A stretch of DNA of 17,085 nt. Origin: Bacillota bacterium (GTDB lineage Bacteria; Bacillota; Clostridia; Clostridiales; Clostridiaceae). The notes beneath the pieces were generated by a model. The model saw only the letters and a program-made list of their open reading frames with translations, was not told where the DNA came from and searched no databases. This document shows positions 1 through 6,320 of this stretch, in pieces (the stretch's first letter is position 1; each line of letters begins with the position of its first letter). The stretch is from contig JAUZPH010000023.1 of NCBI GenBank assembly GCA_030706065.1, positions 1-17,085 on the forward strand. The letters are read 5' to 3'. Made by a program: the position numbers and the translations under genes.

Positions 1-412
1 TATCAATTTTTGCATAATAGTTTTTCACCTGATCAATAATGGTTTTGGCTTCATTTTCACTTGAGCATACCATTAGCTGTTTACCATCTGAATCTACCTC
101 TACTGCATCCACAATGCCCTCATTCTCTGTTATTATAGATTTCTCTAAGGCATTGCTGTCAGTATATTTATTATCATCTAATATTACTTTATTAAAGTAA
201 GTTCTTTTTAACCTGATACTAAATCTTTTCTTTATATTATCTTCTATATCATCTACAGTTTTTTTATTTTTTACATATCCTATTACTTTTCCGTTAGTAC
301 GCACTTCATATGCATTACCTCTCCTATTATAGTAACATAGGCTTGATGTTACTATAGTTATGATAATTATTAAGAGGTTTAGTAAAATTCTTTTGTTTAT
401 ATTATATCTCAT
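1..412 (-). CDS. N-terminal part of a membrane-anchored, probably exported protein (cell-wall hydrolase type?), runs off left edge
   Basis: The frame starts at an ATG at 410-412, preceded by a good ribosome binding site (AAAGGAGA on the minus strand, 421-428, 8 nt spacing), and stays open for 137 codons to the window edge. The protein has a short basic N-terminus (MRYNINKR), one hydrophobic segment at about residues 9-27, and then a soluble part that begins with the pattern AYEVRTNGKVIGYVKNKK. This 'xxV(R/K)xNGKxIGxVK' opening followed by a charged helical region resembles the extracellular N-terminal part of clostridial cell-wall hydrolases and G5/M23-type proteins. That resemblance is remembered, not tested, and the catalytic part would lie outside the window. 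It is divergent from dnaD. The call as a real, membrane-anchored protein is firm; the family is a guess. Confidence 0.75.
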   Translation of the reverse strand, partial: MRYNINKRILLNLLIIIITIVTSSLCYYNRRGNAYEVRTNGKVIGYVKNKKTVDDIEDNIKKRFSIRLKRTYFNKVILDDNKYTDSNALEKSIITENEGIVDAVEVDSDGKQLMVCSSENEAKTIIDQVKNYYAKID

Positions 413-511
413 GTAAAAATTCTCCTTTCGCACATCTTTTTACTATGCCCAAAAAAGGTAAAATTATAATCATAATACAAAATTTAATAATTTGTTTACC
501 ATTTTTCTAAC

Positions 512-540
512 TTGAGCAAAACTGTTTTTACTGATATAAT
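512..540 (+). promoter_or_regulatory. Sigma-A type promoter of dnaD-dnaC
   Basis: TTGAGC at 512-517 and a perfect TATAAT at 535-540 are separated by 17 nt, with a TG one base before the -10 (extended -10). Transcription would start near 547, leaving a leader of about 45 nt before dnaD. The -35 matches the consensus at 4 of 6 positions. Confidence 0.7.
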
Positions 541-591
541 TTATTGGATATACTATGCACTAATTAATTAATACAGAAAGGTTGCGATAAC

Positions 592-1581
592 ATGAGCACT
601 TTCATGTTCAAAAACAAAACTCAGGAATACACGCCGGTTAGTAATGTTTTTATAGATAAATACATGCCAAAAGCACGAGGAGAATTCGTTAAGGTTTATT
701 TATTAGGCCTTAAATATTGTATATCTGGTGAACCAGGTGTAAGCTCTTCCCTGCTAGCCAGTGCACTTCACCTTTTAGAAACAGATGTTATGAATGCATG
801 GAATTATTGGAGTGACGAGAACGTTATTAAGATGATTCCTATTGATAATATGAAAAACTATAATATTGAATTTTTAGATCTAAAGGAAGTTCCTGAAGAA
901 AAACCCGGAAATGTAAACCTGCTTGAAGAATTAAACAATAATTCTACAAAGGATATGTTTGAAGATATACAAATGCTTATAGGAAGGCCGCTGTCTTCTA
1001 AGGAAATGATGACTTATATAGGCTGGCAGAAGGAATACAATTTTCCTCCAGAGCTAATACTACTTTTAATACAATACTGTGTATCTAAAGGAAAAACAGA
1101 TTACAGATATATTGAAAAAATAGCTATGGCCTGGTATGACTCTAAAATATCAACTATTGATGACGCTCAAGCTTATATTAAGCGCCACGAAGATAAATGG
1201 ATGAAAATAGGCAAAATTTTAAATTATCTTGGAATAAAAGATGGAGAAATAATGAAGCCTCAGGAAGAAATGCTGGACAAATGGATCAACATATATAAGT
1301 TTCCTCTGGATGTTATTTATAAAGCCTGTGAGATCTGTTTTGAAAGAATAAATAAATCTGACTTTAAGTATATAGATGGTATCCTTGGAAGCTGGTTTAA
1401 AGAAGGTATACAAACACTTGAAGATGTGGCTAAAAGGGATGTTAAGAAAACTACTTATAGAAAGCCTTCAAATAATTATAAACAACCTTCAAAGGATAAC
1501 TTCAACAATTTCGAACAGAGAACCTATGATTATGACGACTTGGAAAGGAAGTTATTAGGATGGGAGAAGAAAGATGAGTAA
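592..1581 (+). CDS. dnaD: DnaD-family primosome protein
   Basis: This is a replication-initiation/restart protein of the DnaD/DnaB_2 family, which in Firmicutes helps load the replicative helicase on DNA. The 329-residue protein has an N-terminal winged-helix-like part (about 15-85) and two copies of the DnaB_2/DnaD C-terminal domain (about 125-198 and 205-283). Each copy carries the family's Tyr-Ile-x(6)-Trp signature: YIEKIAMAW (173-181) and YIDGILGSW (260-268). The basic linker and the C-terminal YDYDDLERKLLGWE tail are typical of clostridial members. The ATG at 592 follows AAAGG (577-581). The stop overlaps the start of the next gene by 8 nt, so the two are almost certainly translated together. 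Two-domain architecture is normal for this group. Family assignment is confident; the exact biochemical role is inferred from the family. Confidence 0.93.
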   Translation: MSTFMFKNKTQEYTPVSNVFIDKYMPKARGEFVKVYLLGLKYCISGEPGVSSSLLASALHLLETDVMNAWNYWSDENVIKMIPIDNMKNYNIEFLDLKEVPEEKPGNVNLLEELNNNSTKDMFEDIQMLIGRPLSSKEMMTYIGWQKEYNFPPELILLLIQYCVSKGKTDYRYIEKIAMAWYDSKISTIDDAQAYIKRHEDKWMKIGKILNYLGIKDGEIMKPQEEMLDKWINIYKFPLDVIYKACEICFERINKSDFKYIDGILGSWFKEGIQTLEDVAKRDVKKTTYRKPSNNYKQPSKDNFNNFEQRTYDYDDLERKLLGWEKKDE

Positions 1582-2554
1582 TAACTATCAATCTGAAGTT
1601 TTGAAAATTTATGAAGGAATACGTAATTCCGAAGGGCAGGAATTAAGCAGAAGAAAAGCAGAAATAAAAGAAAAAATTCCTGAAATTATACAGCTTGAAC
1701 GAAAAATTGGGAGCCTCTGCGTAGAACTTTCCATATCATCCTTTAAGGATATGGAAAATAGAGAAGAACATCTAAAAAACTTAAAAAAAACTATAACCGA
1801 TCTTAGAGCTAAAAAGGGCGAATTGCTGTTTACTAATGGCTATCCTGTAGACTATCTTGACCTCCACTATAGATGCCCTAAATGTAAAGATACTGGCTTT
1901 ATAGGCCCCCAAAAATGCAGCTGTTATAATAAAATGCTAGTAATGATACATTATAAAAACTCTGACTTAAAAGATCTTACTAAAAATAATAATTTTGATA
2001 ACTTTGATATCTCTCTCTTTTCTTCAAGAAAAGAGGAGGACAAAGCTGAAAGTCCTAGAAAAAACATGGAAAGAAACCTATCACGTGCAATAGATTTTGT
2101 AAGGAACTTTGAATCATCAAAAATAAATATGCTTTTTTACGGAACTCCAGGCACAGGGAAAACTTTTTTATCAAACTGCATCGCAAAAGAATTGTTAGAC
2201 AGAGGATTTCTTGTAGTATACAGAACTGCTGATAACTTAGTACAGAACATGAGACAAATTCGTTTTGAAAATAACTACAGTCTGGAATCACTTCTTGTGG
2301 ACTGTGATTTACTAATCATTGATGACTTAGGAACTGAACAATTAAGTGATTTTTCAAAATCAGAACTTTTTAATCTTCTGAATAAAAAGCTTCTAAAAGG
2401 CAAAAGTATGCTTATTTCTACTAACTACACCTTAGAAGATTTGGTTAAAATATATTCCGAAAGAATTTCTTCAAGACTCCTTGGCAATTTTGCTTTATGT
2501 AAATTTTATGGAGACGATATAAGAATTAAGAAAAATCTAAGTAAAAACAGATAA
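1574..2554 (+). CDS. dnaC: DnaC/DnaI-type helicase loader ATPase
   Basis: AAA+ ATPase of the DnaC/DnaI/IstB group that loads the replicative DNA helicase. The N-terminal third (1-98) is charged and helical. It is followed by a small zinc-finger-like cluster, C101-x2-C104-x10-C115-x-C117, as in the helicase-binding part of DnaI-like loaders. The ATPase core has Walker A GTPGTGKT (190-197), Walker B LLIIDD (246-251), a sensor-1 STN (282-284) and the SERISSRL box VII/arginine-finger region (295-302). The length of 326 residues is usual for clostridial loaders. The ATG at 1574 lies inside the last codons of dnaD, behind a GGGAGAAGAAAG ribosome binding site (1562-1573). This pairing of a DnaD-family protein with a loader is a standard Firmicute primosome module. 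Confidence 0.93.
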   Translation: MSNNYQSEVLKIYEGIRNSEGQELSRRKAEIKEKIPEIIQLERKIGSLCVELSISSFKDMENREEHLKNLKKTITDLRAKKGELLFTNGYPVDYLDLHYRCPKCKDTGFIGPQKCSCYNKMLVMIHYKNSDLKDLTKNNNFDNFDISLFSSRKEEDKAESPRKNMERNLSRAIDFVRNFESSKINMLFYGTPGTGKTFLSNCIAKELLDRGFLVVYRTADNLVQNMRQIRFENNYSLESLLVDCDLLIIDDLGTEQLSDFSKSELFNLLNKKLLKGKSMLISTNYTLEDLVKIYSERISSRLLGNFALCKFYGDDIRIKKNLSKNR

Positions 2555-2556
2555 AA

Positions 2557-2592
2557 AAATAGATCTATAAACTTTCATCTATAGATCTATTT
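2557..2592 (+). repeat. Hairpin directly after dnaC
   Basis: A perfect 13-bp inverted repeat (aaatagatctata at 2557-2569, complement at 2580-2592) surrounds a 10-nt loop and starts 3 nt after the dnaC stop codon. It has no clear U-tract of its own and is followed immediately by the stronger hairpin at 2595-2634. It could protect the dnaC mRNA 3' end or act as part of a tandem terminator. Confidence 0.7.
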
Positions 2593-2594
2593 AA

Positions 2595-2634
2595 AAAATA
2601 AAACTCTGAATGATAACATTCAGAGTTTTATTTT
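2595..2634. terminator. Bidirectional rho-independent terminator between dnaC and the tRNA genes
   Basis: Perfect 18-bp inverted repeat (2595-2612 and 2617-2634) with a 4-nt loop, ATAA. The stem ends in TTTTATTTT on the plus strand and ATTTTATTTTTT on the minus strand. It sits between the convergent dnaC gene (plus) and the tRNA-Asp gene (minus, 3' end at 2641), so it can stop transcription in both directions. Confidence 0.9.
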
Positions 2635-2640
2635 CGCATT

Positions 2641-2717
2641 TGGCGACCCAGAAGGGACTCGAACCCTCGACCTTCGGCGTGACAGGCCGACACTCTAACC
2701 AACTGAGCCACTGGGCC
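2641..2717 (-). tRNA. tRNA-Asp (anticodon GUC)
   Basis: The minus strand folds as a 77-nt tRNA. The acceptor stem GGCCCAG/CUGGGUC has one G-U pair, followed by discriminator G and an encoded CCA (2641-2643). A D-arm with AGUUGGUUAGA, an anticodon loop CU-GUC-AC and a T-arm with GGUUCGAGUCC are all present. GUC reads Asp codons. It is the second gene of a two-tRNA transcript, 32 nt behind tRNA-Val, and the convergent terminator follows 6 nt after its end. Confidence 0.96.
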
Positions 2718-2749
2718 ATATTAAGCATTTAAATTATTATTTAAATACG

Positions 2750-2825
2750 TGGTGGGCACAACAGGGCTCGAACCTGTGACCCTCTGCTTGTAAGGCAGAT
2801 GCTCTCCCAGCTGAGCTATGCGCCC
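2750..2825 (-). tRNA. tRNA-Val (anticodon UAC)
   Basis: A 76-nt tRNA on the minus strand. The acceptor stem GGGCGCA/UGUGCCC has one G-U pair; discriminator A and an encoded CCA (2750-2752) follow. The anticodon stem UCUGC/GCAGA encloses the loop CU-UAC-AA, and the T-loop GGUUCGAGCC is present. UAC reads Val GUA/GUN codons. It is the promoter-proximal gene of the tRNA pair. Confidence 0.96.
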
Positions 2826-2847
2826 ACTATTTCTCAAGACAAATATT

Positions 2848-2876
2848 ATTATAAATTGGTTATGTGTTATTGTCAA
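2848..2876 (-). promoter_or_regulatory. Consensus sigma-A promoter of the tRNA-Val/tRNA-Asp transcript
   Basis: On the minus strand TTGACA (2871-2876) and TATAAT (2848-2853) are separated by exactly 17 nt, matching the vegetative consensus at all 12 positions. The predicted start near 2841 leaves a leader of about 15 nt before the mature tRNA-Val 5' end at 2825. A full consensus match is what is expected for a stable-RNA promoter. Confidence 0.93.
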
Positions 2877-2919
2877 CTGTTTTTTATTCTGTTTTTTAGG
2901 AAATGTTTTTGGCCGTCAA

Positions 2920-3801
2920 TCAACGGCTTCTTCTCAGTAATTCTCCAATGTCCTCATTGGAAAACTGGTAGGCCGTATTACAGAAATGGCACTTGATTTC
3001 CTCACTTTTGCCCTCTTCATATATTTCCGTCAAATCCCTTACACCTATGCTTATCAGTGCCTTTTCAACTTTGTCATTGCTGCAATCGCAGCCGAAGAAA
3101 GGCACTCTGTGCTCCATGATTTTGGGAGACATACCGTCAAATACACCGTTAATAACATCTTCTATCGATTTTCCACTATTGAGCTGCTCCGTTATTGACT
3201 CCATTTCCTCCAACCTGTACATTATCATATCTGCCACCAGTTCACTGGCTCCGGGCATCATCTGGATTATAAATCCTCCGGCTGCCTTTATTGTAAGATC
3301 CTCCTTTACCAGTACTCCTGCGCCTACTGCTGAAGGAGTCTGTTCCGACTTGGTAAAATAATAGGTCAGGTCATCGCCTATTTCCCCGCTTACAATTGGA
3401 ATCTGTCCAACATACGGCTCTCTAAGTCCTATATCTTTAATAACCGTTAGATTTCCCTCTTTACCAATGGCTCCTCCCACATCCAGCTTGCCTTTCTCAT
3501 TCCTTGGCAGTTCAACCTGAGGATTACCGATATATCCTTTTACTCTTCCGTCGTAATAGGCTGTAACTACAACGGCTCCTGCCGGCCCTCCGCCTTTTAT
3601 CTGCAGTGTAAGTAAATCCTGCTCATTCTTAAACATGGAAGCCATCATGGCTCCACAGGTAAGCATTCTTCCAAGAGCCGCGGAAGCAGTTGCGCTGCAT
3701 TCATGAATGGATGATGCTTCGTTTACCAGGTTTGTTGTCTCAGCCCCTATAAATCTTACAGCACCTTCTGCCGCAGTACCGATTATCAAAGTATCGTTCA
3801 T
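2920..3801 (-). CDS. hslO: Hsp33 redox-regulated molecular chaperone
   Basis: Hsp33 is a cytosolic holdase chaperone switched on by oxidation. The 293-residue protein has the usual length and layout: an N-terminal substrate-binding domain (about 1-180, with the conserved LLTLQIKGGGPAG around 62-75), a helical linker, and a C-terminal zinc-binding redox switch with C238-x-C240 and C271-x2-C274. All four cysteines that bind zinc in the reduced, inactive form are present, so the switch should work. The ATG at 3801 follows an AGGAG ribosome binding site (3809-3813). It lies downstream of a methyltransferase gene on the same strand, 117 nt away, with a 97-bp hairpin element between them. No recognised heat-shock operator (CIRCE) was seen. 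Confidence 0.96.
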   Translation of the reverse strand: MNDTLIIGTAAEGAVRFIGAETTNLVNEASSIHECSATASAALGRMLTCGAMMASMFKNEQDLLTLQIKGGGPAGAVVVTAYYDGRVKGYIGNPQVELPRNEKGKLDVGGAIGKEGNLTVIKDIGLREPYVGQIPIVSGEIGDDLTYYFTKSEQTPSAVGAGVLVKEDLTIKAAGGFIIQMMPGASELVADMIMYRLEEMESITEQLNSGKSIEDVINGVFDGMSPKIMEHRVPFFGCDCSNDKVEKALISIGVRDLTEIYEEGKSEEIKCHFCNTAYQFSNEDIGELLRRSR

Positions 3802-3825
3802 ATTACCACTCCTATTCCATTCTGT

Positions 3826-3922
3826 ATAGAAAGTAAATATCTAATCACCTTGAGCAGTCCCATAAATCCTCCTCTTGGATATTTTGGGACAGCTCAAGAT
3901 GAAGGTATTTATCACTTTCTAT
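3826..3922. repeat. 97-bp near-palindromic hairpin element A, between the methyltransferase and hslO
   Basis: The whole stretch folds on itself. From the outside in: atagaaagt/actttctat (3826-3834/3914-3922); an eight-pair stretch 3835-3842/3903-3910 including one G-U; cttgagc (3849-3855) with gctcaag (3892-3898); a single A/A mismatch; gtccca (3857-3862) with tgggac (3885-3890); and aaatcc (3864-3869) with ggat-a-ttt (3877-3883) with one bulged A. The apical loop is 7 nt. There is no U-tract after either arm, so it does not look like a terminator. The methyltransferase stop codon (3919-3921) lies inside the right terminal arm, and the hslO ribosome binding site begins 13 nt beyond the left arm. 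It resembles a small palindromic repeat (MITE/REP-like) or a structured mRNA leader. Confidence 0.8.
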
Positions 3923-4662
3923 GTAGCTTTTCCTATAATATATGTAATTCTTTCACTTTCATAACTAGGCTTTTGGTCAGTATAGTTGTCCAAAGTATCA
4001 ATAATCATCAAGCCGTTATTATTGAGAGAAGTTCTGATGTCACTATGGGAATATATCCTTTCGCGGTGACATTCGTCGAACCTTTCGTAAAAGTCATCAC
4101 ACTTTACAAAAAAGGTAAGCTCCATTTCTACAATTTCACTTTCTATTCTGTTTTCCCATATGTAAACTACCTCATCGCTGTTATATGTGAAAGTATTCTC
4201 CCCCAGAATATTCTTTAACTTGTATTCGCTGTTTATATCAAAGATGAATAACCCGTCATCCTTCAGATGGGCATGTATCCGGCTGAACAGTTTATCCAGG
4301 TCACCGTCCCCCGTCAGGTAATTTATGCAATCCAGGGAACTTGTTATAAGATTAAACTTGGTATTAAGGTTCAAGTCAATCATATTCTGCATTATAAATC
4401 TTGCTTTAATTCTGTTTTCCCTGAATTTTTCTTCTGCGATGATCAGCATATCCTCGGACAGGTCAACGCACCAGCACCTCGAAAATAATTTCCCTATTAT
4501 CAGAGATAAATTACCAGTTCCACATCCCAGGTCAAGATAATCCTTCATAGGAATATTATACTGGCTGCATTTCCCTATTATGAAGTCCCGCCAAAGGGCA
4601 TAATCCACATCTTCTGCTATCAAACCGTCATATATTTCCGCAAATCTGTTGTAGGTTCCCAT
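3919..4662 (-). CDS. Class I SAM-dependent methyltransferase
   Basis: Cytosolic methyltransferase of unknown substrate. The Rossmann-fold SAM-binding motif I LDLGCGTG and the acidic loop VDLSEDM after strand 2 are clear, followed by a GLFIFDINSEYKL strand and an ERITYIIGK C-terminus. This matches the methyltransferase domain 25/11 type proteins common in Clostridia. An in-frame ATG at 4674 is 4 codons further upstream but has no usable ribosome binding site. The ATG at 4662 has GGGGGA 5 nt before it and gives the family-typical start MGTYNRFAEIYD, so it was chosen (247 residues). The gene follows the SASP gene at a short distance on the same strand. Its stop codon is embedded in hairpin element A. 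No residue pattern reveals the substrate (small molecule, RNA or protein). Confidence 0.88.
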   Translation of the reverse strand: MGTYNRFAEIYDGLIAEDVDYALWRDFIIGKCSQYNIPMKDYLDLGCGTGNLSLIIGKLFSRCWCVDLSEDMLIIAEEKFRENRIKARFIMQNMIDLNLNTKFNLITSSLDCINYLTGDGDLDKLFSRIHAHLKDDGLFIFDINSEYKLKNILGENTFTYNSDEVVYIWENRIESEIVEMELTFFVKCDDFYERFDECHRERIYSHSDIRTSLNNNGLMIIDTLDNYTDQKPSYESERITYIIGKAT

Positions 4663-4697
4663 TTTTTCCCCCATGCCTTACAATATTATCCCTATTT

Positions 4698-4726
4698 ATA
4701 TTATATTTAATATATAACTTAGTCAA
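4698..4726 (-). promoter_or_regulatory. Candidate promoter of the methyltransferase gene
   Basis: TTGACT (4721-4726, overlapping the SASP stop codon) is followed on the minus strand by TAATAT at 17 nt (4698-4703), or TATAAT at 15 nt (4700-4705). The surrounding DNA is extremely AT-rich, so chance matches to the -10 are likely. If real, it would let the methyltransferase and possibly hslO be made in growing cells independently of the spore gene upstream. Confidence 0.4.
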
Positions 4727-4985
4727 CAAACTCTTTATCTTTAGCCATAAGTTCTCTATTGGTGGGAATATGCAGGCTTTTTTTTCTCTTGGTCATTATG
4801 CCGCCTATACGCCCTGTCTCTTCAGCGGTAAGGCCGCTCCAGCCATACTGATCCACCTTGTCACTCAGACCTAATTCATCGGCAATCTCATATTTAATCT
4901 TTTCCCTCATCTTTTCACTTTCCGTCAATTCCTTATTTGCTTTTATCTTTGCCTTGATCACCTTTTTAAGAGGTGTTTTACCCAT
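4719..4985 (-). CDS. Alpha/beta-type small acid-soluble spore protein (divergent)
   Basis: DNA-binding spore protein of the alpha/beta SASP family. Members coat forespore DNA and are degraded by the GPR protease at germination. The 88-residue protein contains the two family signatures: KYEIADELG (31-39), with the YE-IA site that GPR cuts in relatives, and TGRIGGIMTKR (57-67), the conserved Gly-rich C-terminal signature. It is longer than classical members because of a Lys-rich N-terminal extension (about 1-28) and a C-terminal extension (about 70-88). The ATG at 4985 follows AAGGAGGG with 6 nt spacing. No convincing forespore (sigma-G) promoter could be read upstream. It is probably a minor or divergent SASP. 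Confidence 0.85.
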   Translation of the reverse strand: MGKTPLKKVIKAKIKANKELTESEKMREKIKYEIADELGLSDKVDQYGWSGLTAEETGRIGGIMTKRKKSLHIPTNRELMAKDKEFVD

Positions 4986-5085
4986 AGATATCCCTCCTTG
5001 TACTTCAATTAATATTTTTACCTGTATCGCCTTCTTTATACATGTAGATACCCAATGCGTAAACTTAATTTGAGCTTGTTATAGC

Positions 5086-5178
5086 TGCGGAAATTTATAA
5101 TTGAATTTATCTCCTTCGAAAAATCGGTGAAGATTCGATATTTTCTCAGGAGAATACTTTAAGGTTTAAATTTCCGCA
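5086..5178. repeat. 93-bp near-palindromic hairpin element B, upstream of dapA and the SASP gene
   Basis: Three nested stems: tgcggaaattta/taaatttccgca (5086-5097/5167-5178, 12 perfect pairs), tctcct/aggaga (5110-5115/5148-5153), and gaaaaatcg (5118-5126) with cgat-a-tttt-c (5136-5145), nine pairs with one bulged A. The loop is 9 nt (5127-5135) and a symmetric TC/TC internal loop separates stems 2 and 3. The outer connecting segments are partly complementary. No U-tract follows either arm. It lies upstream of the dapA sigma-A promoter, so it is not in the main dapA leader; on the minus strand it lies about 100 nt before the SASP start. It may be a small mobile palindrome or a structured RNA. 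Confidence 0.78.
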
Positions 5179-5262
5179 TCTGTAGAAGTACAACCCCCCC
5201 TGAATCAAAGAAATATATTCAGAGCAAAACTTATAACTATACATTTTTCTGCATAATTATAT

Positions 5263-5291
5263 TTGAAATTATTTTTTATTCGGTATATAAT
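5263..5291 (+). promoter_or_regulatory. Sigma-A type promoter of dapA-dapB
   Basis: TTGAAA (5263-5268) and TATAAT (5286-5291) with 17-nt spacing. Predicted start near 5298, giving a 5' leader of about 133 nt before the dapA ATG. Confidence 0.75.
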
Positions 5292-5430
5292 TTTTTTATC
5301 AATGCTTATATAATAATACTAGATACAAATAATTGTACCTTTCATATTTTAAGGAATGCTGATTTTATATCTAACTATCGCACATCTAGTTATTGAAAGA
5401 GCTGTAGAATAAATAAAGTGAGGGATTTAA

Positions 5431-6309
5431 ATGAGTATTTTTAAAGGCAGCGGTACTGCAATTGTCACTCCATTCAATGAATCCGGTGTGGATTTCAAAA
5501 TACTTGAGGAACTGTTGGAAAAACAGATAGAAGCCAAAACTGATGCCGTAATAGTATGCGGTACAACCGGCGAGGCTTCAACCATGAGTGAGGAAGAGCG
5601 AAAAGAATGTATAAAGTTTGCCGTTGATATAGTGAATAAGAGAATACCTGTTATAGCGGGAACAGGAAGCAATAACACAAGTGCATCGGTGAATATGAGC
5701 AAATGGGCCGAATCTATCGGCGTTGACGCTCTGCTTGTTATTACCCCCTACTACAATAAAACAACTCAGAAGGGGCTTCTCGCCCATTTCGGTGAAATTG
5801 CATCCAGTGTGAAGATACCGTTGATTTTATATAATGTGCCTTCAAGGACGGGAATGAATCTGCTCCCTTCTACACTGCTGGAACTGACAAGGTATGAAAA
5901 TATAGCTGCAGTGAAGGAGGCCAGCGGTGATATAAGCCAGATTGCAAAAATAAAGGCAGTCTGCGGCGATAAAATCGATATCTACTCGGGAAATGATGAC
6001 CAGGTAATACCAATACTCGCTCTTGGCGGAGCCGGAGTCATATCAGTAGCAGCAAACATTATTCCTGATGTCATGCACAATATGTGTGCCGAATATTTTA
6101 AAGGGAACACCGCCGGAGCTCTTGAGTTTCAATTAAATTATCTATCTCTGATTAACAGCCTTTTTATCGAGACAAACCCAATTCCCGTAAAAACCGCTAT
6201 GAACCTTATGGGACTGGATGTAGGCGGCTTGAGATTGCCTCTATGCGAAATGAGTGAAGGCAATCTGAATATACTGAAAAATGAACTGAAAAAGCATAAT
6301 TTGATTTAG
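5431..6309 (+). CDS. dapA: 4-hydroxy-tetrahydrodipicolinate synthase
   Basis: Condenses pyruvate with L-aspartate 4-semialdehyde, the first committed step of DAP/lysine synthesis, in the cytosol. The 292-residue TIM-barrel protein has every key residue of the family: Schiff-base lysine K162 (AAVKEASGD), Y134 in LYNVPSRTG, T45/T46 in CGTTGE, Y108 in PYYNK, and R139 for the carboxylate of the semialdehyde. The ATG at 5431 follows GAGGG (5420-5424) by 6 nt. It is the first gene of a dapA-dapB operon with its own promoter. The sequence shows nothing unusual. Lysine sensitivity cannot be judged by eye. Confidence 0.97.
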   Translation: MSIFKGSGTAIVTPFNESGVDFKILEELLEKQIEAKTDAVIVCGTTGEASTMSEEERKECIKFAVDIVNKRIPVIAGTGSNNTSASVNMSKWAESIGVDALLVITPYYNKTTQKGLLAHFGEIASSVKIPLILYNVPSRTGMNLLPSTLLELTRYENIAAVKEASGDISQIAKIKAVCGDKIDIYSGNDDQVIPILALGGAGVISVAANIIPDVMHNMCAEYFKGNTAGALEFQLNYLSLINSLFIETNPIPVKTAMNLMGLDVGGLRLPLCEMSEGNLNILKNELKKHNLI

Positions 6310-6320
6310 TGGAGGTAAAG

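Larger units (their letters stand above)
4986..5430. other. 445-bp non-coding region between the SASP gene and dapA
   Basis: No credible gene is seen on either strand. The region holds the SASP upstream DNA, hairpin element B (5086-5178), a run of seven C (5194-5200), a weak ctgaat/attcag hairpin (5200-5222), the dapA promoter (5263-5291) and a leader of about 130 nt with a 6-bp taacta/tagtta hairpin (5372-5392). The leader is too short for a lysine riboswitch and lacks T-box sequence. Confidence 0.75.

Noticed and set aside
2912..2927. gccgt/acggc hairpin overlapping the hslO stop codon, as a terminator
   Set aside because: Only 5 pairs, and A-rich rather than U-rich DNA follows on the hslO strand.
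2993..3361. Open frame antisense to hslO
   Set aside because: hslO has all family residues; the antisense translation has no recognisable pattern or ribosome binding site.
3826..3922. CIRCE or CtsR heat-shock operator in front of hslO
   Set aside because: The palindrome does not match TTAGCACTC-N9-GAGTGCTAA or the CtsR heptad repeat.
4986..5080. Sigma-G promoter for the SASP gene
   Set aside because: A GTATA-like -35 and an AATATTA-like -10 can be found, but with a 20-nt spacing and mismatches in the -10; not good enough to call.
5194..5200. Run of seven C as a phase-variable tract
   Set aside because: It is outside any coding region and outside the promoter boxes, so slippage has no obvious consequence.
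5298..5430. Possible lysine riboswitch or T-box in the dapA leader
   Set aside because: The leader is only about 130 nt, lacks the lysine-riboswitch core and the T-box AGGGTGG-type motif, and shows just one weak 6-bp hairpin.
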